From Planctomycetota bacterium (GTDB lineage Bacteria > Planctomycetota > Phycisphaerae > WQYP01): DNA of 64,000 bases. Under the pieces are notes generated by a model, which was not told the origin of the DNA, ran no database searches, and saw only the letters and a program-made list of their open reading frames with translations. The stretch spans positions 1-64,000 of the forward strand of contig JAKAEB010000009.1 in the NCBI GenBank assembly GCA_021818445.1. Reading direction: 5' to 3'. Made by a program: the position numbers and the translations under genes. Of this stretch, positions 1 through 8,718 are shown piece by piece; position 1 is the first letter of the stretch; each line of letters opens with the position of its first letter.

Positions 1-1
1 C

Positions 2-1837
2 CTTGCCGTCGATGCCGCCGCCGAACTACAGTCCATAGACCAGCGCGATCTCGTTGTGGTAGGCTCTCATCGCGCCGTCACATGGCGTGGCCGCATCTAT
101 GAGGCTGTGGATCAGTCATTAACCTTACCTGCCAATCCGACAGACATGCTTTCCACCGCACCCTGGCTGGTGCAGTTTCAATCCAGGGTACAGGGGATAC
201 ATAACGCTGCCACGGCATTACTTAAGCGGGTGGCAAAAATTGCTCCGAACGTCGAGCCATTTAATAAATCTGCGGTCGAGGCAGCCCTTGCGGGTTTGAC
301 CGTGGTGCAGGCCCACCGGTTGGCGGCGGTTATCCGTCTGGCCACCCGAGCCCACTATGCCGGGGCAATGGAACTGGAGCACCTGGTGGCCCAGGCCGCC
401 GCCAAGCAGGATACCCCCTTACCCCGCCGTCCGGACATCGTACTGATGCCCGCATCCGGCAAGCCGTTTAATGCTGCGTTTGATCCGCGCGTCGGCGGTG
501 GATTGCTGGCCGCCTGGACAGCGATGGGGCGGTACCTTCAGGGTGAGCCGGGCACCTCGGCCGGTGTGTCGGTCGTATTTGGGGCCGCGGAGCTTAGGTC
601 GCGTTATCAAAGGTCCGATGCTGCTTTCAGTGCCTATCGACAAGCCTATCTGCAATATTGGTCGGGCGTGGTTTCCGACCAATTGCAGATTGGTTCGGTG
701 ACGTGGCCACAATTTTATAATGGTATTTCAACGCTTCAAATGGGGCGGCTTTATGCTAACTTGATTAAATTGGGCACACAGGTGCAGCGGGCACTGGCGG
801 CAGTCTCCCAAGGGCATTTGACGCATGACGCAGGGATGCTGGCATCCATCTCAACAGGGTTAAAGCAATTAAACAGTCCCGTACAGCAGAGTGCCTGGCG
901 AAAAATACTGCGCCGTTGGATGCAAGTGAGTTCCGATCCGCTCCAGGCGCGGGCGCAACTGCTGGCGGAAAAACCCATCAATCTTTACCGCCGCTATGTC
1001 ATCCGTGCCGGGCAGGCACCATCATATGCACAGTTGTACCTGTCATCGCTGACACTGGCGGGATTCCGGGCCTTGGCCAGCAATGCGCTCTCACGGGCCG
1101 ACGCCATTCTAACCCGCTTGCGCCGGGAGCCGGCCTTTCCATTGTTTATCCCCGCCAATGGGGGCCCGCCGAGCACTGAATTCTCGTCCGCTACGATTCG
1201 AAAATTCGCCGCCAATATTGATTCCCTGCCTGTGTCCGTCAAACCTGTTGCCGATCACACACCCGATTCCGCCGTCAATCATCTGCTGCGGCAGATGCAG
1301 GGCGAGGTGTCGTATTCCGTATTCGGTTTGACCACGCAACAGATTGTCACGATCCGGCAAATCCTTGCCGCGCTCCACGGCGTATCCGGAAAACCGCTTC
1401 TGTGCCGCATGCAGGTGTCGGCCAAGGATAAACTCAATGCACGCGATAATACCGCCCAGATCATCTGGCCCTATATGACCGTGACTGATTCGGGCCGGGT
1501 GCTGGGGGTGGTGAGTTTTCGTTCTCCGGCGGCGGATTCGCTTGGCCGGATTGTGATACCGGGCGGCGCAATGCAGAAACTTGAATTAAAATTTTATGAA
1601 TCCGACCCCAGTGCCACCCCGGCCCCCAAGCCCAACCACGTTCTTACATTCAGTGGGCCTTGGGCACCCCTTCAGTGGCTTTATCGGTATCACGGCAAAT
1701 CAGCCGATGGAAAGCATTGGCAGGTAATAATTCAAACGCACGATCAATTTAAAAAAGATAGAAAACTGGTCTTGTCATTGAGCTTTTCACGGCCTCTGCC
1801 GCGCATCTCCGCGTGGCCCAAGGCCCATGCTCCCTGA
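2..1837 (+). CDS. TssM/IcmF-like type VI secretion protein, C-terminal part
   Basis: This is the 3' part of a larger gene: the frame is open from base 2, so the true start lies before the window. The visible 611 residues are helical and alanine-rich. They end in a beta-rich segment with a phrase like FSGPWAPLQWLYRYHG near the C-terminus, resembling the C-terminal domain of TssM (IcmF), the inner-membrane ring component of the type VI secretion trans-envelope complex. The next gene, 21 bases downstream, is TagF-like, which supports a T6SS locus. No Walker motif or membrane segment is visible, as expected for the periplasmic C-terminal part. The family call rests on context and general resemblance and is moderate; the large unseen N-terminal half would decide it. 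Confidence 0.55.
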   Translation, partial: LAVDAAAELQSIDQRDLVVVGSHRAVTWRGRIYEAVDQSLTLPANPTDMLSTAPWLVQFQSRVQGIHNAATALLKRVAKIAPNVEPFNKSAVEAALAGLTVVQAHRLAAVIRLATRAHYAGAMELEHLVAQAAAKQDTPLPRRPDIVLMPASGKPFNAAFDPRVGGGLLAAWTAMGRYLQGEPGTSAGVSVVFGAAELRSRYQRSDAAFSAYRQAYLQYWSGVVSDQLQIGSVTWPQFYNGISTLQMGRLYANLIKLGTQVQRALAAVSQGHLTHDAGMLASISTGLKQLNSPVQQSAWRKILRRWMQVSSDPLQARAQLLAEKPINLYRRYVIRAGQAPSYAQLYLSSLTLAGFRALASNALSRADAILTRLRREPAFPLFIPANGGPPSTEFSSATIRKFAANIDSLPVSVKPVADHTPDSAVNHLLRQMQGEVSYSVFGLTTQQIVTIRQILAALHGVSGKPLLCRMQVSAKDKLNARDNTAQIIWPYMTVTDSGRVLGVVSFRSPAADSLGRIVIPGGAMQKLELKFYESDPSATPAPKPNHVLTFSGPWAPLQWLYRYHGKSADGKHWQVIIQTHDQFKKDRKLVLSLSFSRPLPRISAWPKAHAP

Positions 1838-1858
1838 CCTGCAGGTAATGGGATATTG

Positions 1859-2860
1859 ATGGCTTTTTTCTCCAGACTTACCGCCCGAATCATGCAGCCT
1901 AAAATCGGCGCGGCAGAATTAAGTTTTTATGCCATCGGTAAGCACCCGGGCTGGGATGACCATATGCCGGATATCGGCGCGGACAATCCTGAGGTGCTGG
2001 ATTTCAAACAACGGTTTTATGTTGACGCCATCGCCGGTAATATCAATTCCGGGGCGTGGAAGCACCTTCCCGAGCCCGAATTGCTGCCGGAATTTAATCA
2101 TCGTTTTATCTATTGGCATGCTGACGTTGTGATGCATGGGGCGATCTGGGCCTCAAGCGACGGCAAAGGCCGCACACTGTATCCCCTTATCGGCATTGTG
2201 TTTTCCCGCGGTATAAATCCTCACGCTGTCGGATCGGCGTCTTTATCGATCCTAAATGCGTTTCGCGCTTCGAGCCAGCGGACTCCCACCGCCGACGGCG
2301 TTAAGGCGGCTGTGGAAGATGCCAACAAGTCGCTCGCTGCCCTCGCTCCGCAATGCCCGGTCATGGATGATTTAATCCCCACCTTAACGGGTGCCCGGAC
2401 GGCAGCGCTATTTGACGCAGCACCTGATAGACAGCATGGTGCACGAATGCTTTATGCCCTTCAACGGTCGCTGCAGCATGTCAAAGCCAACATTGCCAAC
2501 CGCGGCGATGCGTTTTATGAAATGGTGAGACTTCCGACACGTGCCGATCAATCGCCCAATGGTGAACCGGGTAACGCGCTGGTGGATTGGTCGGCATGGT
2601 GTCTTTCCAATATCGGTCGCAGCGTGCCGATACTGGCTGCCTCCTATCAAGGACGCGCCAATGACCCATTCACGGACGTCATCATGGGGAGTATTAAAAC
2701 GGCCAGCGTATTTCCGCTGCGGGCCAGTCGTGAAAAGATTCCCCCCTGTATTGACATCCCTTTTGAACTGGATGCAGCCTATCTCGCAACCTGCGACGCG
2801 TATCTGAATGCCTGCCGACAGGCAGGGGATGCACCGGCTCCCTTATTACCGCTGAATTAA
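1859..2860 (+). CDS. TagF-like type VI secretion-associated protein
   Basis: A 333-residue protein. Its N-terminal segment (FYAIGKHPGWDDHMPDIG, residues about 23-40) matches the TagF-type domain found beside type VI secretion genes, where TagF proteins act as post-translational regulators of apparatus firing. The ATG at 1859 is preferred to the adjacent TTG at 1856. The gene follows the TssM-like gene closely and probably shares its transcript. Its stop codon overlaps the stop of the convergent pabB gene by four bases, marking the edge of the T6SS cluster. No signal peptide or membrane segment is seen, so a cytoplasmic location is expected. Confidence 0.6.
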   Translation: MAFFSRLTARIMQPKIGAAELSFYAIGKHPGWDDHMPDIGADNPEVLDFKQRFYVDAIAGNINSGAWKHLPEPELLPEFNHRFIYWHADVVMHGAIWASSDGKGRTLYPLIGIVFSRGINPHAVGSASLSILNAFRASSQRTPTADGVKAAVEDANKSLAALAPQCPVMDDLIPTLTGARTAALFDAAPDRQHGARMLYALQRSLQHVKANIANRGDAFYEMVRLPTRADQSPNGEPGNALVDWSAWCLSNIGRSVPILAASYQGRANDPFTDVIMGSIKTASVFPLRASREKIPPCIDIPFELDAAYLATCDAYLNACRQAGDAPAPLLPLN

Positions 2861-4314
2861 GCCGCCGCACCTCCGCCTGTCAGACCCGTCACCACCCGTG
2901 CCTTGGCACAAATCTCATCGTATTCCTTTTCGGCGTCGCTGTCAGCGACGATCCCCGCACCGGCAGAATATTCAAAGCGGCCAGCTTCCCAAACGGCCGT
3001 GCGGATGGCAATATTAAAGCACCCCACCCCGCGTCGCAGCCAGCCGATGTTGCCGCAATAAATGCCCCGCGCATGATGCTCCAGTTCATCTATGATTTGC
3101 ATGGCTCTGATTTTTGGCACCCCGGTGATCGAACCTCCCGGAAGCATGCCGCACAAAATGTCACCCCAGTTCAGATTACTTTCCCCGGTGATGCTGGCAT
3201 AAGTTTGCCAGACTGCAGGGAGGCATTCAATCTGCCGTTCCGCAAGAAGTTTCACCGACCCGATTTGACATACACGGCCCAGATCGTTGCGCAGCAGGTC
3301 CGAAATCATGGCCAGTTCTGCCCGCTCCTTAGGACTCTGCAGCAGGTGTTCCATCGCCATCTGGTCCTGCTGTGCGTTGATCTCGTTGCGCGGGTAGGTA
3401 CCTTTAATTGGCTTGGTCATAAGCTGGTTGTTGCACCTGGATAAAAACAACTCCGGTGAGGTAGAACATATGACGCGCCTGCCCCCGCTGATAAACGCCG
3501 AATACCGGCCTGGGCTGGCGGCGTACATCGCGGCCCAAAGCGCAAGCGGATCAGCCGTTTTTGCCTCCCAGCGGCGACTGATATTGATCTGGTAAATATC
3601 CCCGTCGGCAATGTATTGCTTTGCCCGACGCACGGCAGATGTGTACTCAAGGCGATCGGGCGATATAAGACCGCTGATGGTAAGGGGCGTGGGGTGTTCG
3701 GTCGCGGCTTGCGTCAGAGCAAATCTCATTTCATCAGTGCCTGAATGGCTGGCAGCCCCTCCCACGCCGGCAGTTACCAGCAGCCAGCGGTCTGAATCAA
3801 TTAAAATATAATAATGTTGATAGCATTGAAAAATGGCCAGTGAGTCAGCTAATCGGTTCCCGGCTATCTCGATGCCTCTGCCCGCGTCATAACTGATGTG
3901 GCCGATCCAACCGACGCCATCGGGTAGCGGGGCGGTGTCCTGTGCTTGGCCGGCTGCACATGCGGCTTCCATCCGGTTGCACATATATTGCAGTCCTTGG
4001 CTGATAGTTCCTGCACAGAATTCCTCAACGGTTGTCCACGTGGCGGAGAAAATATCTGGTTTGATCTTACGCGTCAGTGCGCATTGGCCTCCGGTCATAT
4101 GGATGGAAACTTCCGCCAAGGGGCGGGCGGCAATAATGAAATGCCCCGTCCAGCCGCGGCCAAGTATGGCCATACCACTGCCCGTTGAGTTCAAAAATCG
4201 GGCGAGTTGTTCCGGCGTCGTCGGTACCCGAAACGCCGTCGGCAGGCTGAAATAAATATCACCGTTGGTGGTCGATCCTGCATTTTCAATACCTGCATGT
4301 GATGGAATGACCAT
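2857..4314 (-). CDS. pabB: Aminodeoxychorismate synthase component I
   Basis: A 485-residue chorismate-binding enzyme that aminates chorismate to 4-amino-4-deoxychorismate in p-aminobenzoate and folate synthesis. The C-terminal two thirds carries the chorismate-binding domain. PIKGTYPR near residue 300 has the lysine that separates PabB from anthranilate synthase TrpE, which has PIAGT. The signatures GGSITGVPKIRAM and AGAGIVADSD are also intact. The ATG at 4314 is preferred because GGGGA lies just upstream; an in-frame TTG exists at 4335. No glutaminase partner (PabA/TrpG) or lyase (PabC) is adjacent. folK elsewhere in this window serves the same folate pathway. Confidence 0.9.
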   Translation of the reverse strand: MVIPSHAGIENAGSTTNGDIYFSLPTAFRVPTTPEQLARFLNSTGSGMAILGRGWTGHFIIAARPLAEVSIHMTGGQCALTRKIKPDIFSATWTTVEEFCAGTISQGLQYMCNRMEAACAAGQAQDTAPLPDGVGWIGHISYDAGRGIEIAGNRLADSLAIFQCYQHYYILIDSDRWLLVTAGVGGAASHSGTDEMRFALTQAATEHPTPLTISGLISPDRLEYTSAVRRAKQYIADGDIYQINISRRWEAKTADPLALWAAMYAASPGRYSAFISGGRRVICSTSPELFLSRCNNQLMTKPIKGTYPRNEINAQQDQMAMEHLLQSPKERAELAMISDLLRNDLGRVCQIGSVKLLAERQIECLPAVWQTYASITGESNLNWGDILCGMLPGGSITGVPKIRAMQIIDELEHHARGIYCGNIGWLRRGVGCFNIAIRTAVWEAGRFEYSAGAGIVADSDAEKEYDEICAKARVVTGLTGGGAAA

Positions 4315-4589
4315 TCGTCCCCACAATTCAGACAAACCCGGCGGATGACGTTACACTAACGGCCGGTCGTAGCAGCGAACGCTACCCGTGCAGTCTCTCG
4401 GAGTGATATCCGGGAACTCGGCGGGTCTCAAGTGCGTGGTGCGCAGCGGCGGGCGGCGGCCCATAAAAAGATGGTGTATGTGAGGGTGGGTATAAGACGG
4501 GTTTTGCGTTTGACATCCGGCCCGCAGCGTCATCTCGCCACTGCGAATGGGCGACGACGGGTAGCGGCCTGTGAACGCGAGGAAAAGGA
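4315..4589. other. Divergent intergenic region pabB / APC permease
   Basis: About 275 bases between two divergently transcribed genes, so promoters for both are expected here. I see no strong -35/-10 pair, riboswitch fold or repeat that I can support. The only clear signal is the AGGAAAAGG ribosome-binding site just before 4590. Confidence 0.4.
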
Positions 4590-6245
4590 ATGGCCGAAAA
4601 ACCTACGGATTCATTACCAAAATTAAGACGTGAAGCCGGGGTGATCGGGCTGCTATATGCCAGCCTTGGTGCCATCATCGGCTCCGGCTGGCTTAAGGGA
4701 CCGCTCAATGCGGCTGTGCACGCCGGTCCGCTGAGCCTGTTTTCGTGGCTTATCGGCGGCGTGGCCATTTTGCTTCTTGCCATGGTTTACGCTGAACTTG
4801 CCACGCTTTTCCCCAAAGCGGGGGCGGTGGTGCATTTTCCCCGGCTCAGCCACGGGTCGCTGCTGGCGAGAATCTGGAGCTGGATATTATTTTTAGCTTA
4901 CGTGAGTGTAGCCCCGGCAGAGGTGGTCGCGTCGCTCAATTATCTTGATGTCATGATAAAACATTTTGCCATCCATTGGATTCCCCCATTCATTTATCAG
5001 GGCGCGGGCGGGGCCAATCTGCTTACCGGCACGGGCATGATTATCGCCATTATCCTTTTGGCGACTTTTACACTGCTCAACTTTCTGGGTATTAAATGGG
5101 CCATGCGTATCAGCAACACCGCCGGATGGTGGAAGCTGGCCATTCCACTGCTCACCGCAGTGATGCTGCTGACCGCCGGGCACCATTGGCAGAATTTCCA
5201 CATCAACCCGGCGGATAGTCGAACGCAGATTGAGGGCATTTTCACTTCGCTTAGTACCGCGGGCGTATTGTTCAGTTTTCTCGGTTTCAGGCAGGCGGTC
5301 GAGTTGGCCGGTGAAAGCAACAACCCCAAACGCAACATTCCTATCGCGGTCATTGGATCGGTGGTGATCGGCCTGCTAATCTATCTTCTGCTGCAGGCGG
5401 GCTTCATAGCCTCGGTTGATCCCCACACCCTTTCCAAAACCGGCTGGGCAAAACTCACCACCGCGGGATATCTGGCCCAGTTCGGTGCTGCTCCGCTTGC
5501 CGCCGCCGCCCAGGCATTGGGTCTGATATGGCTTACATTCATTCTCTATGTCGATGCGGTTATTTCGCCGGGCGGCACCGGTTTTATTTACGTCACCACC
5601 TCCGCCCGCGTGATATCCGCCATGGGGTCAGACGGTCTGATTCACAAGGTTTTTTCCCGCCTCAGCCGCAGCGGTGTGCCATGGGTGGCCGGTATTCTGG
5701 CGTTTGCGGTAGGGGTGATTTTTCTCCTGCCGCTGCCGAGTTGGTCTCAACTGGTCGGATATATTTCTTCGGTCAGTGTCCTTTCCTATGGCATCGGGCC
5801 GGTGGTACTTATCTCGTTGCGTAAATTGATGCCCGAGGCCCAGTATCCGCGGCCATTTCGCCTTCCCGCCGCCCATATTCTCGCACCAATTACCTTTATT
5901 ATTTCCAATCTGATGATTTACTGGTCCGGACTGCGAACGCTTGAAATATTGCTCATTGCGCTGGCCTGCATTTTCACGGCATTTATCATCTGGCGTCTCA
6001 TTAATGGCGTTTCCCTGCGGCAGATGGCGTGGCGCAGTGCGTGGTGGGTGGTGCCATACCTGCTGGGACTGCTGGTGCTGGATTATATCGGCCCGCATCA
6101 TCTGGTGGGGGGGCTGAATCTGATTCCATTTCCCTACGATACACTGGTGGTGGCCGCATTCAGCCTTGCGATTTTCTACCTTGCCGTGCAGGGCAGTGTA
6201 TCAGTCGAAGAGTTGGAAACCTATATCGCCAATCAGGAACTGTAA
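4590..6245 (+). CDS. APC-superfamily amino acid permease
   Basis: A 551-residue polytopic membrane protein with about twelve to fourteen hydrophobic segments. The first helix carries GLLYASLGAIIGSGWL, the glycine-rich unwound TM1 typical of amino acid-polyamine-organocation permeases. A second conserved stretch, FSFLGFRQAVELAGESNNPKRNIP near residues 225-250, matches the family's TM6 and following loop. It is expected to import amino acids or related amines at the cytoplasmic membrane; the substrate cannot be read from the sequence. The start is well supported by AGGAAAAGG immediately upstream. It stands alone, 178 bases before the next gene. Confidence 0.85.
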   Translation: MAEKPTDSLPKLRREAGVIGLLYASLGAIIGSGWLKGPLNAAVHAGPLSLFSWLIGGVAILLLAMVYAELATLFPKAGAVVHFPRLSHGSLLARIWSWILFLAYVSVAPAEVVASLNYLDVMIKHFAIHWIPPFIYQGAGGANLLTGTGMIIAIILLATFTLLNFLGIKWAMRISNTAGWWKLAIPLLTAVMLLTAGHHWQNFHINPADSRTQIEGIFTSLSTAGVLFSFLGFRQAVELAGESNNPKRNIPIAVIGSVVIGLLIYLLLQAGFIASVDPHTLSKTGWAKLTTAGYLAQFGAAPLAAAAQALGLIWLTFILYVDAVISPGGTGFIYVTTSARVISAMGSDGLIHKVFSRLSRSGVPWVAGILAFAVGVIFLLPLPSWSQLVGYISSVSVLSYGIGPVVLISLRKLMPEAQYPRPFRLPAAHILAPITFIISNLMIYWSGLRTLEILLIALACIFTAFIIWRLINGVSLRQMAWRSAWWVVPYLLGLLVLDYIGPHHLVGGLNLIPFPYDTLVVAAFSLAIFYLAVQGSVSVEELETYIANQEL

Positions 6246-6370
6246 CCGGATATTCATTAACCAGCCTCGGCCACATATGTGATTGCATCTGGAAAATTGG
6301 TCATTCGCCGGTCAAAAAGCGGCAAAAGCCATACCCCACGATGGAACCCGCCGAAATGGGCATTTGGGAC

Positions 6371-6398
6371 TTGACACCGACAAGTATTTTTGTATATT
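6371..6398 (+). promoter_or_regulatory. Sigma-70-type promoter for the gbsR-like operon
   Basis: TTGACA at 6371-6376 and TATATT at 6393-6398 are separated by 16 bases, a near-consensus housekeeping promoter. The start codon follows 25 bases after the -10 box. The -10 box overlaps the palindrome at 6397-6412, as expected for a repressed promoter. Confidence 0.8.
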
Positions 6399-6412
6399 CT
6401 GTAATTACAGAA
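6397..6412. promoter_or_regulatory. Palindromic operator O1 of the GbsR-type regulator
   Basis: A perfect 16-bp palindrome, TTCTGTAATTACAGAA, overlaps the -10 box and lies 11 bases before the regulator's start codon. A near-identical site occurs at 6977-6992. MarR/GbsR-type dimers bind such sites, so autorepression is the simple reading (inference). Confidence 0.7.
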
Positions 6413-6423
6413 ATGGAGAGCGT

Positions 6424-6957
6424 ATGACAAAGCTTGGTCCGGTTCAGCAGAAGTTCATTCTTCATTGGGGCGAGATGGGTACGCGCTGGGGTATCAATCG
6501 TACCATGGCGCAGGTTCATGCGTTACTCCTGATTTCGCCAAAACCTCTCAATGCCGAGGATATAGTCGATGCCTTGAGTGTCGCCCGCTCCAACGTGAGC
6601 AACAGCCTGCGGGAACTTCAAGGGTGGGGTGTGGTTCGAATGGTGCATATTATTGGGGATAAAAGGGATCATTTCGAGTCTTTGCGTGACGTATGGGAAC
6701 TCTTTCGTGTCGTCATGGATGAGCGCAAACGCCGTGAAATCGATCCGACATGTCAGATGCTTGAAGAGTGCATCGCTGAAGCCGCCAAAAACCCGCATAC
6801 CGATGAATACACGATATCGCGGCTGGAAGAACTCAGAGACTTCATGCTTACGATGTCCAACTGGTATATGCAGGTACGTCAATGGCCAACCAGCACCCTG
6901 GTTCGCTTTCTCAAGCTTGGCGGTGGAGTGGCCAAGCTGCTGCGGCTCGGCAAGTGA
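6424..6957 (+). CDS. GbsR/MarR-family transcriptional regulator
   Basis: A 177-residue winged-helix regulator. The N-terminal half contains the GbsR-type signature in which a short helix (FILHWGEMGTRWGINRT) precedes the helix-turn-helix (PLNAEDIVDALSVARSNVSNSL). The C-terminal half is helical, as in the dimerisation region of this family. The ATG at 6424 fits the promoter at 6371-6398 and the purine-rich GGAGAG just upstream. It is first in a cluster with the DCC-MBOAT fusion, a small membrane protein and an epimerase. Two copies of one palindrome, one on its own promoter and one over the start of the next gene, suggest it controls itself and the operon. The effector is unknown. Confidence 0.85.
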   Translation: MTKLGPVQQKFILHWGEMGTRWGINRTMAQVHALLLISPKPLNAEDIVDALSVARSNVSNSLRELQGWGVVRMVHIIGDKRDHFESLRDVWELFRVVMDERKRREIDPTCQMLEECIAEAAKNPHTDEYTISRLEELRDFMLTMSNWYMQVRQWPTSTLVRFLKLGGGVAKLLRLGK

Positions 6958-6976
6958 TATTTTTTTGGGGAGTATA

Positions 6977-6992
6977 TTCTGTGAATACAGAA
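6977..6992. promoter_or_regulatory. Second operator O2, overlapping the start codon of the DCC-MBOAT gene
   Basis: TTCTGTGAATACAGAA keeps both half-sites TTCTGT and ACAGAA of the operator at 6397-6412. Over a 23-base stretch starting GTATATTC the two loci differ at only two positions, so the -10-like TATATT is duplicated as well, but no TTGACA lies 16 bases upstream here. The GTG start codon at 6981 sits inside the palindrome. Confidence 0.65.
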
Positions 6993-8264
6993 ATTACTGA
7001 TAAGGCGATAACTAATGGCTGGGTATTATACGATGCCGACTGCCGCTTCTGCCGCCGCTTCGCGCATTGGGCCGAGCGCTCCCTGACACGCCGACATTTC
7101 CGGTTGGAACCGCTTCAAACGCCGTGGGTCCAGCAGCGGCTGCAGATTCCAAAAGCGCAGCTTCTGGATGAAATGCGTCTGCTTACGGCCGATGGCCGAT
7201 GCCTCGGTGGGTGTGATGCTTTGCTGCAGATAGCGGAATACTTCTGGTGGACGTGGCCGGTTCGTCAAATGGCACGAATAAAAATAGTTAAGGCGGGCTT
7301 GGAGGCTGCCTACCGCTGGGTGGCAAGCCATCGAGGCTGCGCCAGCGGGCGGTGTTCGACCCATTTATACCCCCAAGCAACCGCCATCCGTATCGGCGAC
7401 TGGGGCCCGCTGATCCTGCTGGTTGTCGCGGCGCTCTTTGTGCGAAGATATATGGCTCCCTGGCAGCAGATGTGGGCTATGGCGCTGGCGCAATACGCGG
7501 GCTTTAAATGGATCAGTTTCCGCGCGGCACGCGACACCGCCACATCACCCTCCCCGCTGCCAACCCGATCACGCCTTTGGGGTTACTTTTTCTTATGGCC
7601 CGGGATGAATGCTGCCACTTTTTTGGACGCCCGTAGACGCCCCGCCCGGACAAATTGGAATCAATGGGCGTGGCCGATCGCAAAAACCATTATGGGGGTC
7701 ATATTGTTCTGGTTTGTCGCACGCCTTGTCATACGGGATGAGCCGCTGATAGGCGGCTGGATCGCCATGATTGCAATGATTTTGATGCTGCATTTCGGCG
7801 TATTCGATTTACTCTCGTTTGCGTGGCGGCGGCGCGGTGTATGTGCCGAGCCTATTATGCTCAGACCTCTGGCGGCAACTTGCCTGACGGACTTTTGGGG
7901 CCGGCGCTGGAATCGGGCATTTAGTGATCTGGCAAATCATCTCGCCTTCAGGCCAATACGACGCCGCACCAACCCGGTTATCGCGACCTTGTTCACGTTT
8001 GGTTTTTCCGGACTGGTGCATGAACTCGTTATTACCGTGCCCTCCGGTGGTGGCTATGGACTGCCTACCGCTTATTTTCTGATTCAGGCTGTGGGCGTCC
8101 TCATTGAACGTAGCCGCGTGGGACGGAGGTGGGGACTTGGCGGGGGCGTGCGGGGAAAAGCATTTGTTATAGTTATGACATGCGGCCCGCTGATGCTGCT
8201 GTTTCCGCCGGTGTTTATCCACCATGTCATCCTGCCCATGCTTTCCAGTCTGTACAGAATTTAG
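6981..8264 (+). CDS. Fusion of DCC-type thiol-disulfide oxidoreductase and MBOAT/wax-synthase-like acyltransferase
   Basis: A 427-residue two-domain protein. Residues 1-120 form a DCC (DUF393) thioredoxin-like domain with the DADCRFC motif that supplies its name and a redox-type CxxC-like pair. Residues about 150-427 are polytopic and carry wax-synthase/MBOAT features: WPGMNAATF, FWGRRWN and SGLVHEL, whose histidine is the expected catalytic residue of acyl transfer to a hydroxyl. The GTG start at 6981 is chosen because GGGGAG lies eight bases upstream. The start codon lies inside an operator-like palindrome. The protein probably sits in the cytoplasmic membrane with the DCC domain in the cytosol. 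The acyl acceptor is unknown; lipid or ester modification is inferred. Confidence 0.75.
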   Translation: MNTEITDKAITNGWVLYDADCRFCRRFAHWAERSLTRRHFRLEPLQTPWVQQRLQIPKAQLLDEMRLLTADGRCLGGCDALLQIAEYFWWTWPVRQMARIKIVKAGLEAAYRWVASHRGCASGRCSTHLYPQATAIRIGDWGPLILLVVAALFVRRYMAPWQQMWAMALAQYAGFKWISFRAARDTATSPSPLPTRSRLWGYFFLWPGMNAATFLDARRRPARTNWNQWAWPIAKTIMGVILFWFVARLVIRDEPLIGGWIAMIAMILMLHFGVFDLLSFAWRRRGVCAEPIMLRPLAATCLTDFWGRRWNRAFSDLANHLAFRPIRRRTNPVIATLFTFGFSGLVHELVITVPSGGGYGLPTAYFLIQAVGVLIERSRVGRRWGLGGGVRGKAFVIVMTCGPLMLLFPPVFIHHVILPMLSSLYRI

Positions 8265-8272
8265 GAGACGCC

Positions 8273-8689
8273 ATGAATAGTGCCTATCTGATCATTGCTC
8301 TGCGAGCCGCCGGAATCATGTACATTGGTTTGTTCTGTGCGGGCATCGCCATGCCGCGGGCCGTGCAACTGCATCATCATGTTTCGACACTGCCAATCTT
8401 TGTGAGGCGGCTTTTCTGGGTGTATTACAGCTTTATTGGCCTGTGTCTTCTCGGCTTCGGAATATTGACGCTTGCATTTGCGCCTCAACTCGGGGCCGGT
8501 GGCGGGCTGGCGCGGGCATTATGCGGTTTTTTTGCCCTGTTCTGGCTGTTGCGGCTTGTGGTTGCGGCGTTTGTGCTTGATGTGCGGCCCTACCTCCGAA
8601 ATTGGCGGTGGCGTCTTGGTTACCACGCCACGAATGTCGCCTTTTCGCTGTTGACGCTCGTTTACGCGTGGGCCGCCCTTCGACCGTAG
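8273..8689 (+). CDS. Small four-helix membrane protein of unknown function
   Basis: A 138-residue protein with about four hydrophobic segments and few charged residues outside the loops. The ATG at 8273 has TAGGAGACGCC immediately upstream and lies eight bases after the preceding stop, so it is translated from the same transcript as the DCC-MBOAT gene. I do not recognise a family with confidence. A conserved-looking WVYYSFIGLCLLGFG segment and a basic RPYLRNWRWR loop are visible. Its position between an acyltransferase-like protein and a TIGR01777 epimerase suggests a membrane partner of the same pathway (inference). Confidence 0.75.
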   Translation: MNSAYLIIALRAAGIMYIGLFCAGIAMPRAVQLHHHVSTLPIFVRRLFWVYYSFIGLCLLGFGILTLAFAPQLGAGGGLARALCGFFALFWLLRLVVAAFVLDVRPYLRNWRWRLGYHATNVAFSLLTLVYAWAALRP

Positions 8690-8718
8690 CAGGTTAATAA
8701 ATTGAGAAAGGTACAGTT

